64,000 bases of DNA from Oryza sativa Japonica Group (taxonomy: Eukaryota > Streptophyta > Magnoliopsida > Poales > Poaceae), in assembly GCF_034140825.1 (NCBI RefSeq), contig NC_089046.1:24102501-24166500 (forward strand). Direction: 5' to 3'. Both the position numbers and the translations under genes were made by a program. The notes beneath the pieces were generated by a model, which was not told where the DNA came from, did no database searches, and saw only the letters and a list, made by a program, of their open reading frames with translations. Every line of letters begins with the position of its first letter. Position 1 is the stretch's first letter. Below are positions 43,363-56,095 of the stretch, in pieces.

Positions 43363-45407
43363 TACCTTCATTCTAAATTATAGTTATTTTTAACACGGTA
43401 ACTTGTTTTAAAATGGAGCTATTTCTTCACATACCCTTTCCTTTCAACCAATCACAACCATTCTCTTTACATACGTTCTCTTCTCTACCTATCCCAATTC
43501 TTTTTTAATTATCTCTATATACTTTTCTAATATCCGTACCTATCTTGAAAATACTTATTTTTGAAAATGGAGCTAATAAGTGAGAGGAGAAGTGTTCCAG
43601 GCCAAGATTGATTGATTCCTCGTTCCCTCTTTGGCACCATATGCATGGGACCTCGAGCCAGTACTCGCCCCCTATAGCTCTCCAAGGAATATTTCTGATG
43701 TTGATTAGCGACCAACCCCTGATGATCATATCGCCTGTCTTTTCCTAATTACCTACCCTCTCTCCCTCCCTAGCTTTGCTTCTTTCTTAACCATGCATGA
43801 ATGACCCATTATTTCCCAATTAAGCCTTTCAGGTGATGATGATTCCAAATTAACCAATGAGCATGTTTCCATGTAGTTCATGAATTTTGTTTTAAAAAAA
43901 ACATATTTCCATCCATCTGAATCACAGAATCAGTACTGATCTGTACGCACATTTCGGCCTAATAGCCTATTAATATTATGGAGGAATTTTGCCTGAATCA
44001 GCCCTGATCAGTGCGATCACTAGTTCAGTACTCGTCAGTTGTGCTTGTCAACACAACGGAGACTCCAATCATAGCCAAATTAACCTACAAATACTCCATC
44101 CGTTTAATAAAGTAAGATTTTCTAGCATTGCCCACATTTATATAAATATTAATGAATCTAGATATATATGTGTCTCTAGATTCATTATCATTTATATGAA
44201 TGTGAGAATTGCTAGAAAGTTTTACATTGTGAAATAGAGTAAGTATTAATTAGTGCGTGCATGTCTGCCGAATTACTTTTGAACGAGCTGCTGAATGTAT
44301 TTACTTCTAGCTAGCTAGATAGTAGTTCCGATTGATCGCTGAATTTAGCGAACGATTTAATTTGGTCATCTGGCTACCAAAGCGCGCTCCATTGATCGAC
44401 GAAAGGTCATGACAAGTTATTAGATTTGTATCCCAGCAAAAAAATTTTAGATTTGTTTTCTTTCAACAAAGAAAAAACCAGTCCATCATAGACTGCTAAC
44501 AAAGATATGTTCAGAGTGTTGTCTAAATCAACCGAGAAAGGCAGGCCCAGGTTTTCCAGGCAGCATCACAAGGTGGTGAGCTAGTCGATCCAAATTTGAA
44601 CCCTATTTATCTTATAAATTATGATACGATAGCCTCTCCTTTCATATCTAGTGTTTTCTTTTTCTAAATTAACCATACCAATATCTAGTAATATCAAATT
44701 TTGGTACAGTTGAATGCATGCATTTGGTTTGAAGTCTTAACAAAATTTGGTTTTGTGTTTTAACATAAATTTTGGTTCAGTTTATTGCTAAATTTTGACA
44801 TTGCCAAATTTTGGTAAAGCAACAAACTAAATGAGACTTTGCCATCACAACCTTGCCAATTCATACCAACATTTGGTAAGAAACTTCTACTCATAAAACT
44901 ATACCAAAAATAAAATTGGTAAGGTGTCAAACTAAACACCACCTTAACATCTTGATCTTGTTAAAATTTTGGCATTACAAAATTTTGGCCCAACAACAAA
45001 TTAATGGTAAAGTTAAAAGTGACTGTCATTAATTTAATTATGATTTCTCTCTTCAAATAATATAATATTTCAATCAACATGAATCGAGCCGAAGAGCACC
45101 AGTGGTGGAGTCGTGGATGTAAAACTCAAATCCTTATACTCACGAATATTACTAGATCTAGGACTTTGTCAGTGCACTTTGTCTGTTGGAGCGTGTGTTA
45201 ACATTATTAGGGACACAATTGCGGATGTGTGAGTGTGGAGTGAGTAATGTATGTGGTGGTGTATACGTATGTGCGTCTTTCGTACATGTAACTGAAAGAA
45301 AATATAAATCAAACCAATCTTGCTATACACTATATGTGTGCATCTCTTTGCAAGAGCATGAATACACTGTACTCTAGCTAGCATATGTAAATCCGTATGT
45401 ATATATA
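43363..45407. other. Intergenic, no gene seen, one clear Stowaway
   Basis: A Stowaway of the 25360 family lies at 44094-44239 (ends CTCCATCCGTTTAATAAAG and TTTACATTGTGAAATAGAG, TA on both sides, centre AGATATATATGTGTCTCTAG). Around 44650-44945 are inverted CAAATTTTGG/CCAAAATTTG repeats of a worn MITE. No coding region supported. Confidence 0.6.
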
Positions 45408-45561
45408 GGCCGAGTTTAGTTCCAAAATTTTTCTTCAAACTTCCAATTTTTCCATCATATCAAAATTTTCCTACACACAAAAACTTCTAGCTTTTCTGTC
45501 ACATGTCACATCGTTCCAATTTCAACCAAACTTTTAATTTTAGTGTGAACTAAACACACCC
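45408..45561. mobile_element. Short MITE, GGCCGAGTTTAGTTCC ends
   Basis: Ends GGCCGAGTTTAGTTCC and GTGAACTAAACACACCC, with CTTCCAATTTTTCCATCA and CTTTTAATTTTAG inside, about 154 bp. It lies about 200 bp upstream of the Dof TATA box. Same family as 6853-7012 and 51879-52025. Confidence 0.7.
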
Positions 45562-45632
45562 ATACACGAACATGTGTATCTAGGATAGTCCAAATTCTAG
45601 TATAGCAGCAGCTTAGCTGGTAGCTAGGGACT

Positions 45633-45663
<31 letters not shown>

Positions 45664-45765
45664 ACTATGGGCCAGAGAGAACAAACACTGGGCCAGGCAC
45701 AGGAGGCAGGCACCAAGAGAACCCTGCAGCTTTCCCTTTTTTTCATATGCCTAGCTTTGGAGCTG

Positions 45766-45773
45766 TATAAATA
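45766..45773 (+). promoter_or_regulatory. TATA box of the Dof gene
   Basis: TATAAATA in GAGCTGTATAAATACAGAGG context. The predicted start near 45796-45800 gives a long leader of about 600 nt before the ATG at 46402, unless a leader intron is removed. An (AG)n run lies about 105 bp upstream (45633-45660). Confidence 0.6.
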
Positions 45774-45799
45774 CAGAGGCAGCAGCATGAGAGCTGATG

Positions 45800-46401
45800 G
45801 GCCTTCACTCTCTTCATCTCATGAGCATCTCACTCACTCATCTCACCATATATTTTTTTTGTGCTGGAGCCCTCCCCTTGGCTGCTGTTACCATCCATGT
45901 TTCAATTCCTTAGCATGTCACCCTCCTCCTCATCTCACCACACAACACACTAGCTCCTAGCTTGGCTCTCACTCTCTCTCTAGATCTCTCTCTCTCTCCT
46001 ACTGTTAGGGTTTGCCTCCTTGCTTTAACCCCAGCAGCTATAGCTAGCTTAGCCACCTTTTGATTTGCTTCAATTCTCTCTCATGTGAGTCATGACATAC
46101 ATTGACATCCAACTCCACTACTAGCTATAGATAGCAAACATTGTTAGCTTTCTCTCTCTATCTCTTGCATAGTTGAAATACTACTGGCTCATTTCTCACT
46201 TAGCTGCTAAGGAATGCCACATAAATTATAAAAGACACAGCACTAGTTGTGGTGTAGAGCATTTGGAAAGAGAAGTTTGTGGTTTTCCTTCTTCCTAACA
46301 CTCTTGCTTCTTCTTTCACCTGTGAGAAACTGTGAGCTAGTAGTGTTTTTAAGAAGAGAAGAAGAAGGAGATCTAGAGAGAGGCTTGTTCATCATATCAC
46401 C
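45800..46401 (+). promoter_or_regulatory. Long CT-rich leader of the Dof gene with upstream ORFs
   Basis: Contains several upstream ATGs: a 30-codon frame at 45821-45913, ATG-TGA at 46084-46089, a 10-codon frame at 46092-46124 and a 5-codon frame at 46214-46231. TCTCTC runs occur near 45967-45998. Such leaders commonly lower translation of plant transcription factors. Whether it is spliced is not known. Confidence 0.45.
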
Positions 46402-47832
46402 ATGGTTTTCTCCTCGCTTCCAATCTTCCTAGACCCTCCAAATTGGACTCAGGTAATTATCCCATTCAATTCTATTCATCTCTCTCTGATCTTGGCCACT
46501 AGCTACTTCATGGATTTTATTTGGATTTTGATCTGAAAGTTTTGGTTAATTTCATTTTATCATGTATATATATGCATGTAGAATCATCTTCAATTGTCCA
46601 TAACATATTGATCAGTAATTTCATTTGGTGATACACTTTATATCATTTGATCACAATTTTCTTAATTAGTTTCTTCATTCTGTCATGAGCATTTGAATCA
46701 ATCCTAATTCCTAAGCATGTTCGTGAATATACCATGCTTTGAATTAGTTCACTTTTACCATCAAAACAAAAAGGAAATTAAATTCACCCTTTATTAGTTC
46801 TTCTCCTCTGATTATAGCTGATCTCTACTGATGCAGATGCAGCAGCAGCCACTCCAGTGTCTCATCGGCGGCGGCGGCAGCGACCACCACCACCTGATGC
46901 CACCGCCGTCCGGTCTGGCGCCGCTGCCGAGCGCCGCCGGCGCGGCGGACACGGCGGCGAGCGCGCCGGCGGCGGCGGCGCAGCAGCAGCAGCCGCGGCC
47001 GGCCGTCGTGTCGATGTCGGAGCGCGCCCGGCTGGCGCGCGTGCCGCTGCCGGAGCCCGGCACGCTGCGGTGCCCGCGCTGCGACTCGACGAACACCAAG
47101 TTCTGCTACTTCAACAACTACTCGCTGTCGCAGCCGCGCCACTTCTGCAAGGCTTGCCGCCGCTACTGGACGCGCGGCGGCGCGCTCCGCAACGTCCCCG
47201 TCGGCGGCGGGTGCCGCCGCAACACCAAGCGCTCGACCAAGAAATCGTCGTCGTCGTCGTCGCGCCAGGGAGGCGGCGCCGGGAACGCGGCGGCGGCGGC
47301 CACGTCGTCGTCATCCACCACCTCCACCTCCACGACGGCCACCACCTCGAGCGCCGCCGCCGCGGCGGCGGCCGCGGCGGCCGACGTGATCGCCAGCATG
47401 CAGGCCGGCGGCGCGCTGCTGCCGCACCACCTGATCGGCGGCCTCCCGTCGTCCGCCGCCGCCGCCGCGGCGCTGGAGGCGTCGCTGGAGGGGTACCACC
47501 ACCACCACCACGCCCACGGCCACCAACTGCCGTTCCTGCAGCCGCCGCCGTTCTTGCAGCAAGGGCTGCACGGCTACCACTTCGCCGACGGTGACGTCGC
47601 CGCCGGCGCCGCCCTGGCCGACGGCGGGTTCCCGAGGGGCGTGGCGTCGGGCCTCCTCGCGCAGCTGGCGTCCGTCAAGATGGAGGAGCACGGCACCAAC
47701 AATGGCGGCGGCGTCGGCGGCGGCTTCGTCGGAGCGCACGAGCAGTACTGGCACGGCGGCAATGGCGGCGGCGGGTGGCCGGCGGAGTTCTTGTCAGGGT
47801 TCAGCTCATCGTCGTCGGGGAATGTGTTGTGA
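46402..47832 (+). CDS. Dof zinc-finger transcription factor (two exons)
   Basis: Exon 1 is 46402-46452 ([17 protein letters not shown], then donor CAG-GTAATT). Exon 2 is 46837-47832 after GATGCAG. The product is about 348 residues. The MVFSS..DPPNW start and small first exon are typical of the Dof2.4/Dof3.6/Dof5.1 clade, which is why I add exon 1. The Dof domain is at about residues 94-148: C96-X2-C99-X21-C121-X2-C124 within [20 protein letters not shown], then [20 protein letters not shown] and the basic [10 protein letters not shown]. Dof proteins bind AAAG sites in promoters. Elsewhere it is low-complexity: Q/A-rich N-terminus, S/T/A runs after the finger, a His run and a Gly-rich C-terminus, likely disordered activation regions. 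The gene faces SPL11 tail to tail. I recall a Dof gene beside SPL11 on rice chromosome 12, but give no symbol. Confidence 0.92.
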
Positions 47833-48802
47833 CCGTCGGGAAAATCCATGGATGCCACAGAATTAGGGTCTCCCTTAGTTTTAGGGTTATGCATGTGTGG
47901 CAATGTGCTGTGTTCTTCAATTAGGTTGGGTTTTTTAAAAAAATTTGTGGGGTTTTACATGCTCTTTTTTATTTTCTTTATTTCTGTTCTTTTGTTTTTT
48001 AAAACTTTGAGTTTGAAGGATAGCTGCTAAATGTGTTGTGTAATTAGCAGCTGATTTAGTGGGGGAAATGCTGCAGGTGTAAAACTCATGGAGAGGGGGT
48101 GATATGAGAGAGAGGTGTTAAGGTGTTACTTAACTATACTATGTTTAATTGCATGAGGAACTTTGGTATGAAATCCATATGGTCTGTAATATTTTGTTTT
48201 ATAAATCTCTATATTGTGTGTGTTTAGTCTGTTCTTTAATGTAGTTTCTGATCATGCAATGGACTAATTAATGTCAATGTATTCTTTCTGGTTTATATTT
48301 GACAATGTGATATATCTCATCTGTAAACAATGCAAGTTTAACCTTAATTGATCGTAATGCTTGGCCAAGGAAGGCTCCATTTCTTGCAATATGATCTGGT
48401 AATTAAGCTGCCATTGTGCATCTAAACATGTTAATCAATTTTCAGATGTTTATGACTGTCACCTCTTGTTGATTCTTTATCCTCATTGGTTAAGATGATC
48501 ATAGGAGTAATATATTATTAAGTAATTAATCTAATGGCTAACCTCTACAGTTAGTACCCATTGAGAACCGTGCAAGTTCATTGCACATTTGAACACTTGC
48601 TCCTCTAGATTCTCTAGTGTGGATTTGCATATGTAGATCATATAGATAATTAACATGCACCTCCAATGATCTCTCACTGTCTCTAGATATGTTGCCTACA
48701 AGATATGTTCTAGTACTATATACCAGTAATAATAATTTAAGCAGTATACCATGCATATTTTTTCTATTGATAAAGGAATAAACATTCTAACTGTTGTATC
48801 TA

Positions 48803-48927
48803 CTCCCTCCATCCCCAAATAAACCAACCTCGTAAATACTATGAATTTGGACATACACATTCCATATTTGTAATATTAGGATGTGTCACATCTCATACGA
48901 GATTGATTTATTTTGGGATGGAGGGAG
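48803..48927. mobile_element. Stowaway MITE, 125 bp, well preserved
   Basis: Ends CTCCCTCCATCCCCAAATAAA and TTTATTTTGGGATGGAGGGAG, TA on both sides. It lies about 1 kb downstream of the Dof stop codon. Confidence 0.85.
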
Positions 48928-49283
48928 TACGATTTTACACAAAGAACATGCAGTAGCTAGTATATAGTACAGAGTACTCGATCGATCGTATGATTAGTAC
49001 CTACTTGCAATAAAAATATGATATCTCATTGTCCTTCGTGATCTTCGCAATGTGGTTATATATGTCTCCTGCGTGCTGCGATCCTTTCTTGATCTTGATG
49101 CATGATGAACAGGAACTGATCGATCGGATTAAACAATCATATATACAATGCTGGCATGAATCGACACAAACATCAGCAAAAGAATGGCATCATGATTAAA
49201 GCTGAATGAGTATATGTGTAAGCAACTTCTAAAGATTCATTATTTGCAACAGATGACACTCATATATATTGATGTTATATAAT

Positions 49284-49841
49284 GGTTTCTACCGGTAGTA
49301 AATTCGACTATACCGTTCATCTCTTTTCTAATATAATGGATCATATCTATTTAATTACACTGCCAACTCAACTATTGGTAGTCAGTGGCGGACCCAGAAA
49401 AATTGCATTGGGTGTGCTCATTCTAGCGATCACTCCACCATATTTTCTACAAGAAAAAAAAACAATTCTGATGGCAAAAATTTTGGTCGGAATTTTCAAA
49501 ATTCTATTAAAATGTGGTCCATAATTCATGAAAAATCTGTAAATTTCACAACAATCAATCTCATGTCCATTTTCATATTATATTGATTTTCATATTACGG
49601 GACCTCTAGACAAATTGTGATCACTGTTATGTTCTATTTTCTGAGAGGGGATTCCATTTTTATGTCCTTTGATTTCATACTACATCCTAGTGTTTTTCCA
49701 AAAAGAAAAAAAAGGGTATGCCGGTGTCCACCTGGCACACCCCCTATGTCCATCCCTGTTGGTAGTAGAACTGCTAAATCAATGGTTGAGATCACTTATA
49801 TTGATGATAATACTGACAGTATAATACTACCAGTAGAAACC
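49284..49841. mobile_element. TIR element split by a hAT-like insertion
   Basis: Ends GGTTTCTACCGGTAGTA and TACTACCAGTAGAAACC are inverted. The target duplication is not clear. The 376-bp insert at 49383-49758 lies inside. Confidence 0.55.
49383..49758. mobile_element. hAT-like non-autonomous element, 8-bp duplication
   Basis: TTGGTAGT flanks it at 49375-49382 and 49759-49766. It begins CAGTGGCGGACC and ends GTCCATCCCTG, short hAT-like inverted ends. No transposase. Length 376 bp. Confidence 0.7.
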
Positions 49842-51878
49842 ACCGTAAATGATACTCTTATTTTAGCAGACATGAGAAATTAATTCTTGCAGGATATACA
49901 TCGCATATACATTTTGCATTATTGTTTTAGCTATATATGGTTTGAAAATTTCAAATATTGATCAATTTGGTTTTAATTTGCAAATTTGGTTTTAAATGCT
50001 GATAGACATGAGAGGAAGCTAACTACTCCTAGCTAGCAAGCTGGAGACATGGTTGCACTTTTTATGCATGGAGAATGTACTGTGCTGCCTGCCAAGATTT
50101 GCATGTTACATTGATCTTCACATATATCCAAAATATGTTAAATTAATGTACTGTATGTGTACGGCAGTTGCTCAGATCGAAAGATGATCCATGCCATGCA
50201 GCCTCTAGAATGCAAAAATAAACTGCAAATAAACTAATCTAAAGTACAGTCAATGACAGGCCATATGCAGCAGACGATGAAACCGATCAAAAGTAGAGAC
50301 ATCTTCAGAATGTGTGAATAGATCAGATTAATATTAGTTTATTTTTCAGAATTCAGAAGAATGACATGAACAGAAAATAACTGAAACCGTCGATGCCGGC
50401 CTAGGCTGCAGATGGAGTTGGGTGACATGAAATTCTGGGCACTTGATGATGAAGTGTTGGATTGCTTTAGGCCTCAAATGATTATGGAATCGATCGATCC
50501 ATCAGTACGTAGACGCATAAAATCTGCAGGGTAGCTAGCTTGTCACTGATCATCTCTAGTTATGTGCTTGCTAGACTGGACCTTCATTAGCACTCCTAAC
50601 ATAATGATCACCTTTGCTTTGAGCTATGTTTGTTGCCAACAAATGATGTGCCACATTAATTCTTTAATCCCAGAACATGCAACACACACCATAAAAAACA
50701 GCAGCTTAAGCTATGTAGGAGTATCTGAATTTGGTAGTCTTCAATTAATATCCCCAGTTGCAATTTTTCAGAAAAGTATTTTGTGTTCATCAATGTGCCA
50801 CATCAAGAGTGATTAACTAGAGAAAATCCAGAAAGTTAAAACTAATTAATTTAATGTGTATGGTAAGTGATGCAGATGCAGTCACCATCAGAGGGAATCT
50901 GGGTGTTCTTTGGCAGATCTGCTTTTTGCTAACTCCAATGCAATGCTGAAGCAAGCCTATAGCTCTTCTCTTCTCTTCTCCTGAGGTGTGAGGTGAGATG
51001 AGATGAGATGAGGAGGGAATAAAGCAGCAGCAGGGCCAACCTATGCAAAAATATCACATCAAAGAAAGAGAAAGAGGAGCCCCTGTTCCCCCTGGGCCCA
51101 CACTCTATCCATCTAGACAGATCATACACAATCATGGCACATCTCTGATTCTCTCCAATGTTATTTTTTTTTAGTTTTTGTTTTTTGGTTGGAGCGATGG
51201 AGCTTGGATTATAATTTTGAGCATCTCTCAGCAAATGTGTTGGAAGAGAGACAATGTGCTGACAAAGCTGCAGGGACTGGAAGTTTGCTAACTTAGTTGC
51301 ACATGTTTGTATGCACCCTTGATTCCTTGAATGCTTGGAATTGCAATATAGGTTTGTTTATGTCACCAAGAAATTAACCACTCTGATCAAAGATGAAAAA
51401 CACCGTCATCGTAAAAAGCACTTGACTGATCAATTCTAGAAGAGATGGTGTCATTTTTAAAAGAATGATGGTTATGGCTGATACCTATCATAATATTCGT
51501 CTAATTACCATTTACTTTAATTATATCTTCGACTTATGCATTTAGAATGCATATAGCCGAACTAGCCAGAGATAGTAGAGCAGTTAGGGCTGTGGCCCTA
51601 ATCCTAAGCCTAAATACTCATTAAAATTACACTTCAAAACTTCAATCAAGAAATAAAAGATAAAGATAAAAATATGCAAATTACATTAGTATATAGGTCT
51701 AGTCTTAAAAATATATAGGTCTAGTTTTGAGAAAATTCTTGTTCCACGCCCTATCAACAAGACATTGTGTCTATGAATATAGGCATGTCGTCTCGAGAAA
51801 TAATTACATGGAAACTAAACACTTAGTAATCCAACGTTACACAATTAAATACTAAATCATAATGGATAGAAGGATTTT

Positions 51879-52025
51879 GGCCCTCTTTAGATTCCAACTT
51901 TTTTCTTCAAACTTCCAACTTTTCCGTCACATCAAACTTTCCTACACACACAAACTTTCAACTTTTCCGTCACATCTTTCCAATTTCTTTAAATTTTTAA
52001 TTTTAGCGTGGAACTAAACACAGCC
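51879..52025. mobile_element. Short MITE, GGCCCTCTTTAG ends
   Basis: Ends GGCCCTCTTTAGATTCC and GGAACTAAACACAGCC, 147 bp, same family as 45408-45561. The internal CAACTTTTCCGTCACATC is repeated. Confidence 0.7.
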
Positions 52026-53226
52026 TTTGGTCTTATATCTACCATTGGCATCTGGCAGTTCAATTACCAATCACCGCATCCTCGATCTACCTATATCCAT
52101 TAAAAATAGTACAAAATTATACTAAAACCAGTCAAAAAGATGGCAATACTAGATCAGAATGGAAGCCTATGCTATCCATCCAAGGCTGTCTGTTGGCCTG
52201 TGGCAAGGGCAGCAGCACAAACACCAATGCAAAAATATACTACCGGCCGACGACTGCGCTTGTCAGACAGATTGATGCTTGCGACAAAACAAAAAGTGCA
52301 AGCAAACAATTTCTTTCTTTTGTTTACTCCATAGATTTCTCTCCTCCTCTTCCATGTGCTCAACAATCTCCGAATCTGAAAATAGAATAGGCCTAAATCC
52401 AGTCCAAAAGCAGCAGCTTCAGCTTCAAGTTAAGCATTGCTCAGATAGATGCTGTCATGTGACAACCGATGTGGAGCAACATCTTTGTTAGCGTGTCTGT
52501 TTGTGTCAGGAAATTCAGGGTGTGACATGCATGCAATCTAACCACTTTTGACTTTTGACCCCCTCCTTGCTCCACATAGAGTGAGATTCCCTGTTGGAGA
52601 TTGACCTATAATGTAGATCATTCTAAAATAGTTATAGTTCTAAGTTGTTTAGAATAGATAGCGGAGAAGACAGCTGCCAGGCAGGTCGAGTGGCTACCCA
52701 GGCTCTGCCGTTGCCGCCTCCACTACCAAATGTCATAAATATCTATAAAAATTGGCCGGTTATTGTGAAACGCTATTAGTCGTGTGGGATCGTTGTAAAA
52801 CACTATTAATCATCCGGACTCGATGACACCGTTGGCTCTGTCACTAGACATAGATTAAGGTTTGAAATAAAAAGGACTACAATGTCTCTTATTATAATGT
52901 ATGATTGGAAGTAAGAGGGTGGTTGGGGCAGAACAAAGGAGAAATATGAATGAAAAGTAATTGATGAGATAAGTAAGATTTTAAAGTGATAACTATTTTG
53001 GAATACATTTTGAACCTTAGAAATGACAACTATTTTCAGACGAAGGGAGTAATACTCCTCCGTCTAAAAATATTCCAAGTATTTTCAGAGGTTTTCATGG
53101 GAATTAAGAAAATATGTGGAATTAAATAGTGAAAATTGTGAGTGGTTGAAACGAGAAAGTAGGTAGAGAATTAAATGGAAGATGATTATGATTGGTTGAG
53201 ATTAAAGTAGGTGAAGAAATAACTAT

Positions 53227-53566
53227 GGCCGTGTTTAGTTCGTGTGCTATTTTTTTTGAAGTATACGGACACACATTTGAAGTATTAAACATAGACTAAT
53301 AACAAAACAAATTACAGATTCCGCCTGTAAAACTGCGAGACGAATCTATTAAGCATAATTAATCCGTCATTAGCAAATATTTACTGTAGCACCACATTGT
53401 CAAATCATGGCGTAATTAGGCTCAAAAGATTCGTCTCGCGATTTACATGCAAACTGTGCAATTGATTTTTTTCGTCCACATTAAATGCTCCATGCATGTG
53501 TCAGAACATTTGATGTGATGGAAAAATTGAAAGTTTAAAGAAAAAAGTTTGAATCTAAACATGGCC
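53227..53566. mobile_element. MITE, GGCCGTGTTTAGTTC ends, about 340 bp
   Basis: Ends GGCCGTGTTTAGTTC and GAATCTAAACATGGCC, TAT on both sides. Inner inverted blocks GAGACGAATCTATTAAGC and TTCGTCTCGCGATTTACATG are characteristic of an abundant rice family also present at 63679 onward. Confidence 0.75.
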
Positions 53567-55165
53567 TATATACAAATTTGAACTCTAAAAATAGCTATAC
53601 TTTGGACAAAATGAGTATGTTGAGTTAATTTCATGAAACCATCGACCAAACCAGATATGCTTGTCTTAGAACATAGAAAGTACGTTTAATTGTCTGAGCT
53701 ATAGAAAACCATATGAATTTTAGTACTTGTGTACTTAAATATGAATTCCTGTTTCTTTTCTTAATGGATGAATGCACACGCTTCTCAAATTTCTAATGGT
53801 GTATATTTTGAAAAAACATTATATGTGAATTTATTAAAAAAATTCGATTTTATTTTTGAATTTTATACTAGATAATTCATTTATTTGTACATTCGAATAT
53901 TATCACAAATTATTTAGACATTCAGCACAAATTTAGCTATTACTAGTTGGGAGCCACACGCTCATTCGACCTAGGATGTCTTGGAGTAAAGGATAACTAA
54001 ATTTATTAATAGCATGCATGCGGATGGCTCCCACATATAAGAATAGCTACGGATGGATGATACCATATCCTATACCATATTTAGTGGATACGGATGGTAT
54101 GCGGAGGATGCGGATATGGATGTGTATTGTTTTGGATGTTAAAAATAGTGTGGACTTGGCTTACAAACATATTAAAATTGTCGGATATTACGTGTATATG
54201 CAATCCATATAAAACCTAATCAACAATACAATAAACAGTAATGCAATAATCAACATACCATCATGATAACTATATCCACATAGTACTATCTGAATCCACA
54301 TCCATATCTATCGAATTTCTATAAATCCTATGATATTGTTGTTTTAAGAATGGATTCGGAGTGGATCGGTTTTGACCACTACCATAAAGCTTATATCTTG
54401 ATCTTACGAAATTTATAAAGCAAAATTTGCTATACAACACCAAAATTTGCTATAGTGGTAAAATATGACACGGTTGTTGGACATCCCAAAAACTAGTAAT
54501 TAGTTGGGGAACACCATAACCATTATTTTATTATTTTTATTCAAATAGAGAGAGAAATATTTAGAAAGGAGAATTTTGCTCCTGAGCCATAAGCATGTAA
54601 CCAAGCCACTCTCCGTCCCTAAATTCTAGGGTTTTGGAGGGGATGGTGGGGGAGTGGCTTTGGTATAGCTTGAAGCCTTGAAGCCTTGAACCAGACCCAG
54701 TTAGGTTATAAGCATCCATGTGCGTTCTCACTCCGTTTGGAAAAAAAAAATGGTTGTAGTGTCCTACTGGTAATTAACAATTTCAGGCTGACCAAAAGTA
54801 GTCACATTTTTAGGACGCCATACAGTGAAGATCACAAGGTTTAGATATCCTGTACCCCTCTATCCCAAATATAAACATTTTTAGCTATAAATTTGAATAG
54901 CTATTTATCCAGATTCAAAGCTAAAAATTGTTATATTTTAAGATGAGTAGTAGTAAAATTTTGCCAATTTATAATACAATTGAGTAATTGAATGTTCAAC
55001 TGAGAATCTGAAATAGCATCTGCTTACATTGCAGTCAGAATTGCCATTCAACTGTGTGAAATGGAGGTGCGTAATTAACTTGTCTTGAGAGGTGGAGTAC
55101 AATTATTGGGACTGTTGCAATCACCTGATGCAATTATTGGCACTGTTGCAATCACCTGATGCATA

Positions 55166-55412
55166 CTCCCTCCGGTTTGAGATTAAGTGACGTTTTGGAC
55201 ATCATGGCAAATACCAATGAAGTATTAATTAGATCCATATTTCCTGTTATACCCCTCATTAATACTCCAAGCATTTTTTCTGTTTGCATGCATGCATGAG
55301 GGGTATTCTGGAGAAATAGAAAAGAGAGAGTAGTGGAGAAAGCAAAAACGTTAATTAAACTCAAACCTGAGGGAGTAACCCATAACGCCAATTAGTCTCA
55401 AACCGGAGGGAG
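55166..55412. mobile_element. Stowaway-type MITE with a duplicated right end
   Basis: Left end CTCCCTCCGGTTTGAGATTAAG. Two right ends occur in series: CAAACCTGAGGGAG, then CTCAAACCGGAGGGAG. TA on both outer sides. Confidence 0.7.
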
Positions 55413-55494
55413 TACTGATTATGTAACTTGAGACATGTATTGGGACCTGATGAACGCTATATATGGAACAACCATGAGCAAAAATTCTAAGCTA

Positions 55495-55734
55495 CTCCCT
55501 CCGTCCCAAAAAAAAAACTCAATTTCTAGGTTTCCGTGTCCAACGTTTGACCGTCCGTCTTGTTTGAAAAAATTATGAAAAAATTTAAAAAGATAAGTCA
55601 CACATGAGGTATTAATCATGTTTTATCATCTAACAACAACGAAAGTACTAATTATAAAAAAAAATTCATATAAGACGAACAATCAAACGTTAGACAAAAA
55701 AACTCAGGAATTGAGTCTTTTTGGACAGAGGGAG
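55495..55734. mobile_element. Stowaway-type MITE, 240 bp
   Basis: Ends CTCCCTCCGTCCCAAAAA and TTTTTGGACAGAGGGAG with inner AACTCAATTTCTAGG / GGAATTGAGT. TA on both sides. It lies about 360 bp beyond the SPL11 stop codon. Confidence 0.8.
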
Positions 55735-56095
55735 TAGTTACTAGTAGTAAAGCCATCAGATTTACTGCTCAAATCCGCATTTGAAACTTCTCTTTTACAT
55801 ATGGTATTACAGTCTTCAGGATATACATGGGAAAACCTTGCATTATGTTGTCTACATATAGCAGCTGCATGTTTAAGAAACTGTACACATCTATCTCAAC
55901 ATCCTGGGCTGCCTAAACAAATTCTCACAACCTGGGAGTTTCAGCACACAAGCATGGAAACCTTATAGTTCAAGCTTGTGGAAAAACCTCAATTGGTCGG
56001 CATGCCATGAATCATGAGCAGAATGCAAAGTGACCAGGATGCTACTCAATCCGACATTTGATAGGATTGCGACGATGACTCGCTCATCATCGAGT

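Larger units (their letters stand above)
49842..55165. other. Intergenic between the convergent Dof and SPL11 genes
   Basis: About 5 kb with MITEs (listed separately) and no supported gene. A degraded Stowaway end lies near 53060. Near 54030-54380 is a repeat of GGATA/TATCC words (GGATACGGATGG, CCACATCCATATC) like worn hAT-type repeats. 50930-51240 has a CT/GAGATGA-rich patch without a coding pattern. Confidence 0.5.

Noticed and set aside
45787-45960. 58-codon upstream frame near the Dof TATA box
   Set aside because: Its ATG is only about 14 bp downstream of the TATA box, so it is probably upstream of the transcription start.
50929-51234. Possible microRNA or small gene in a CT-rich patch
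   Set aside because: No hairpin or known plant microRNA sequence recognised.
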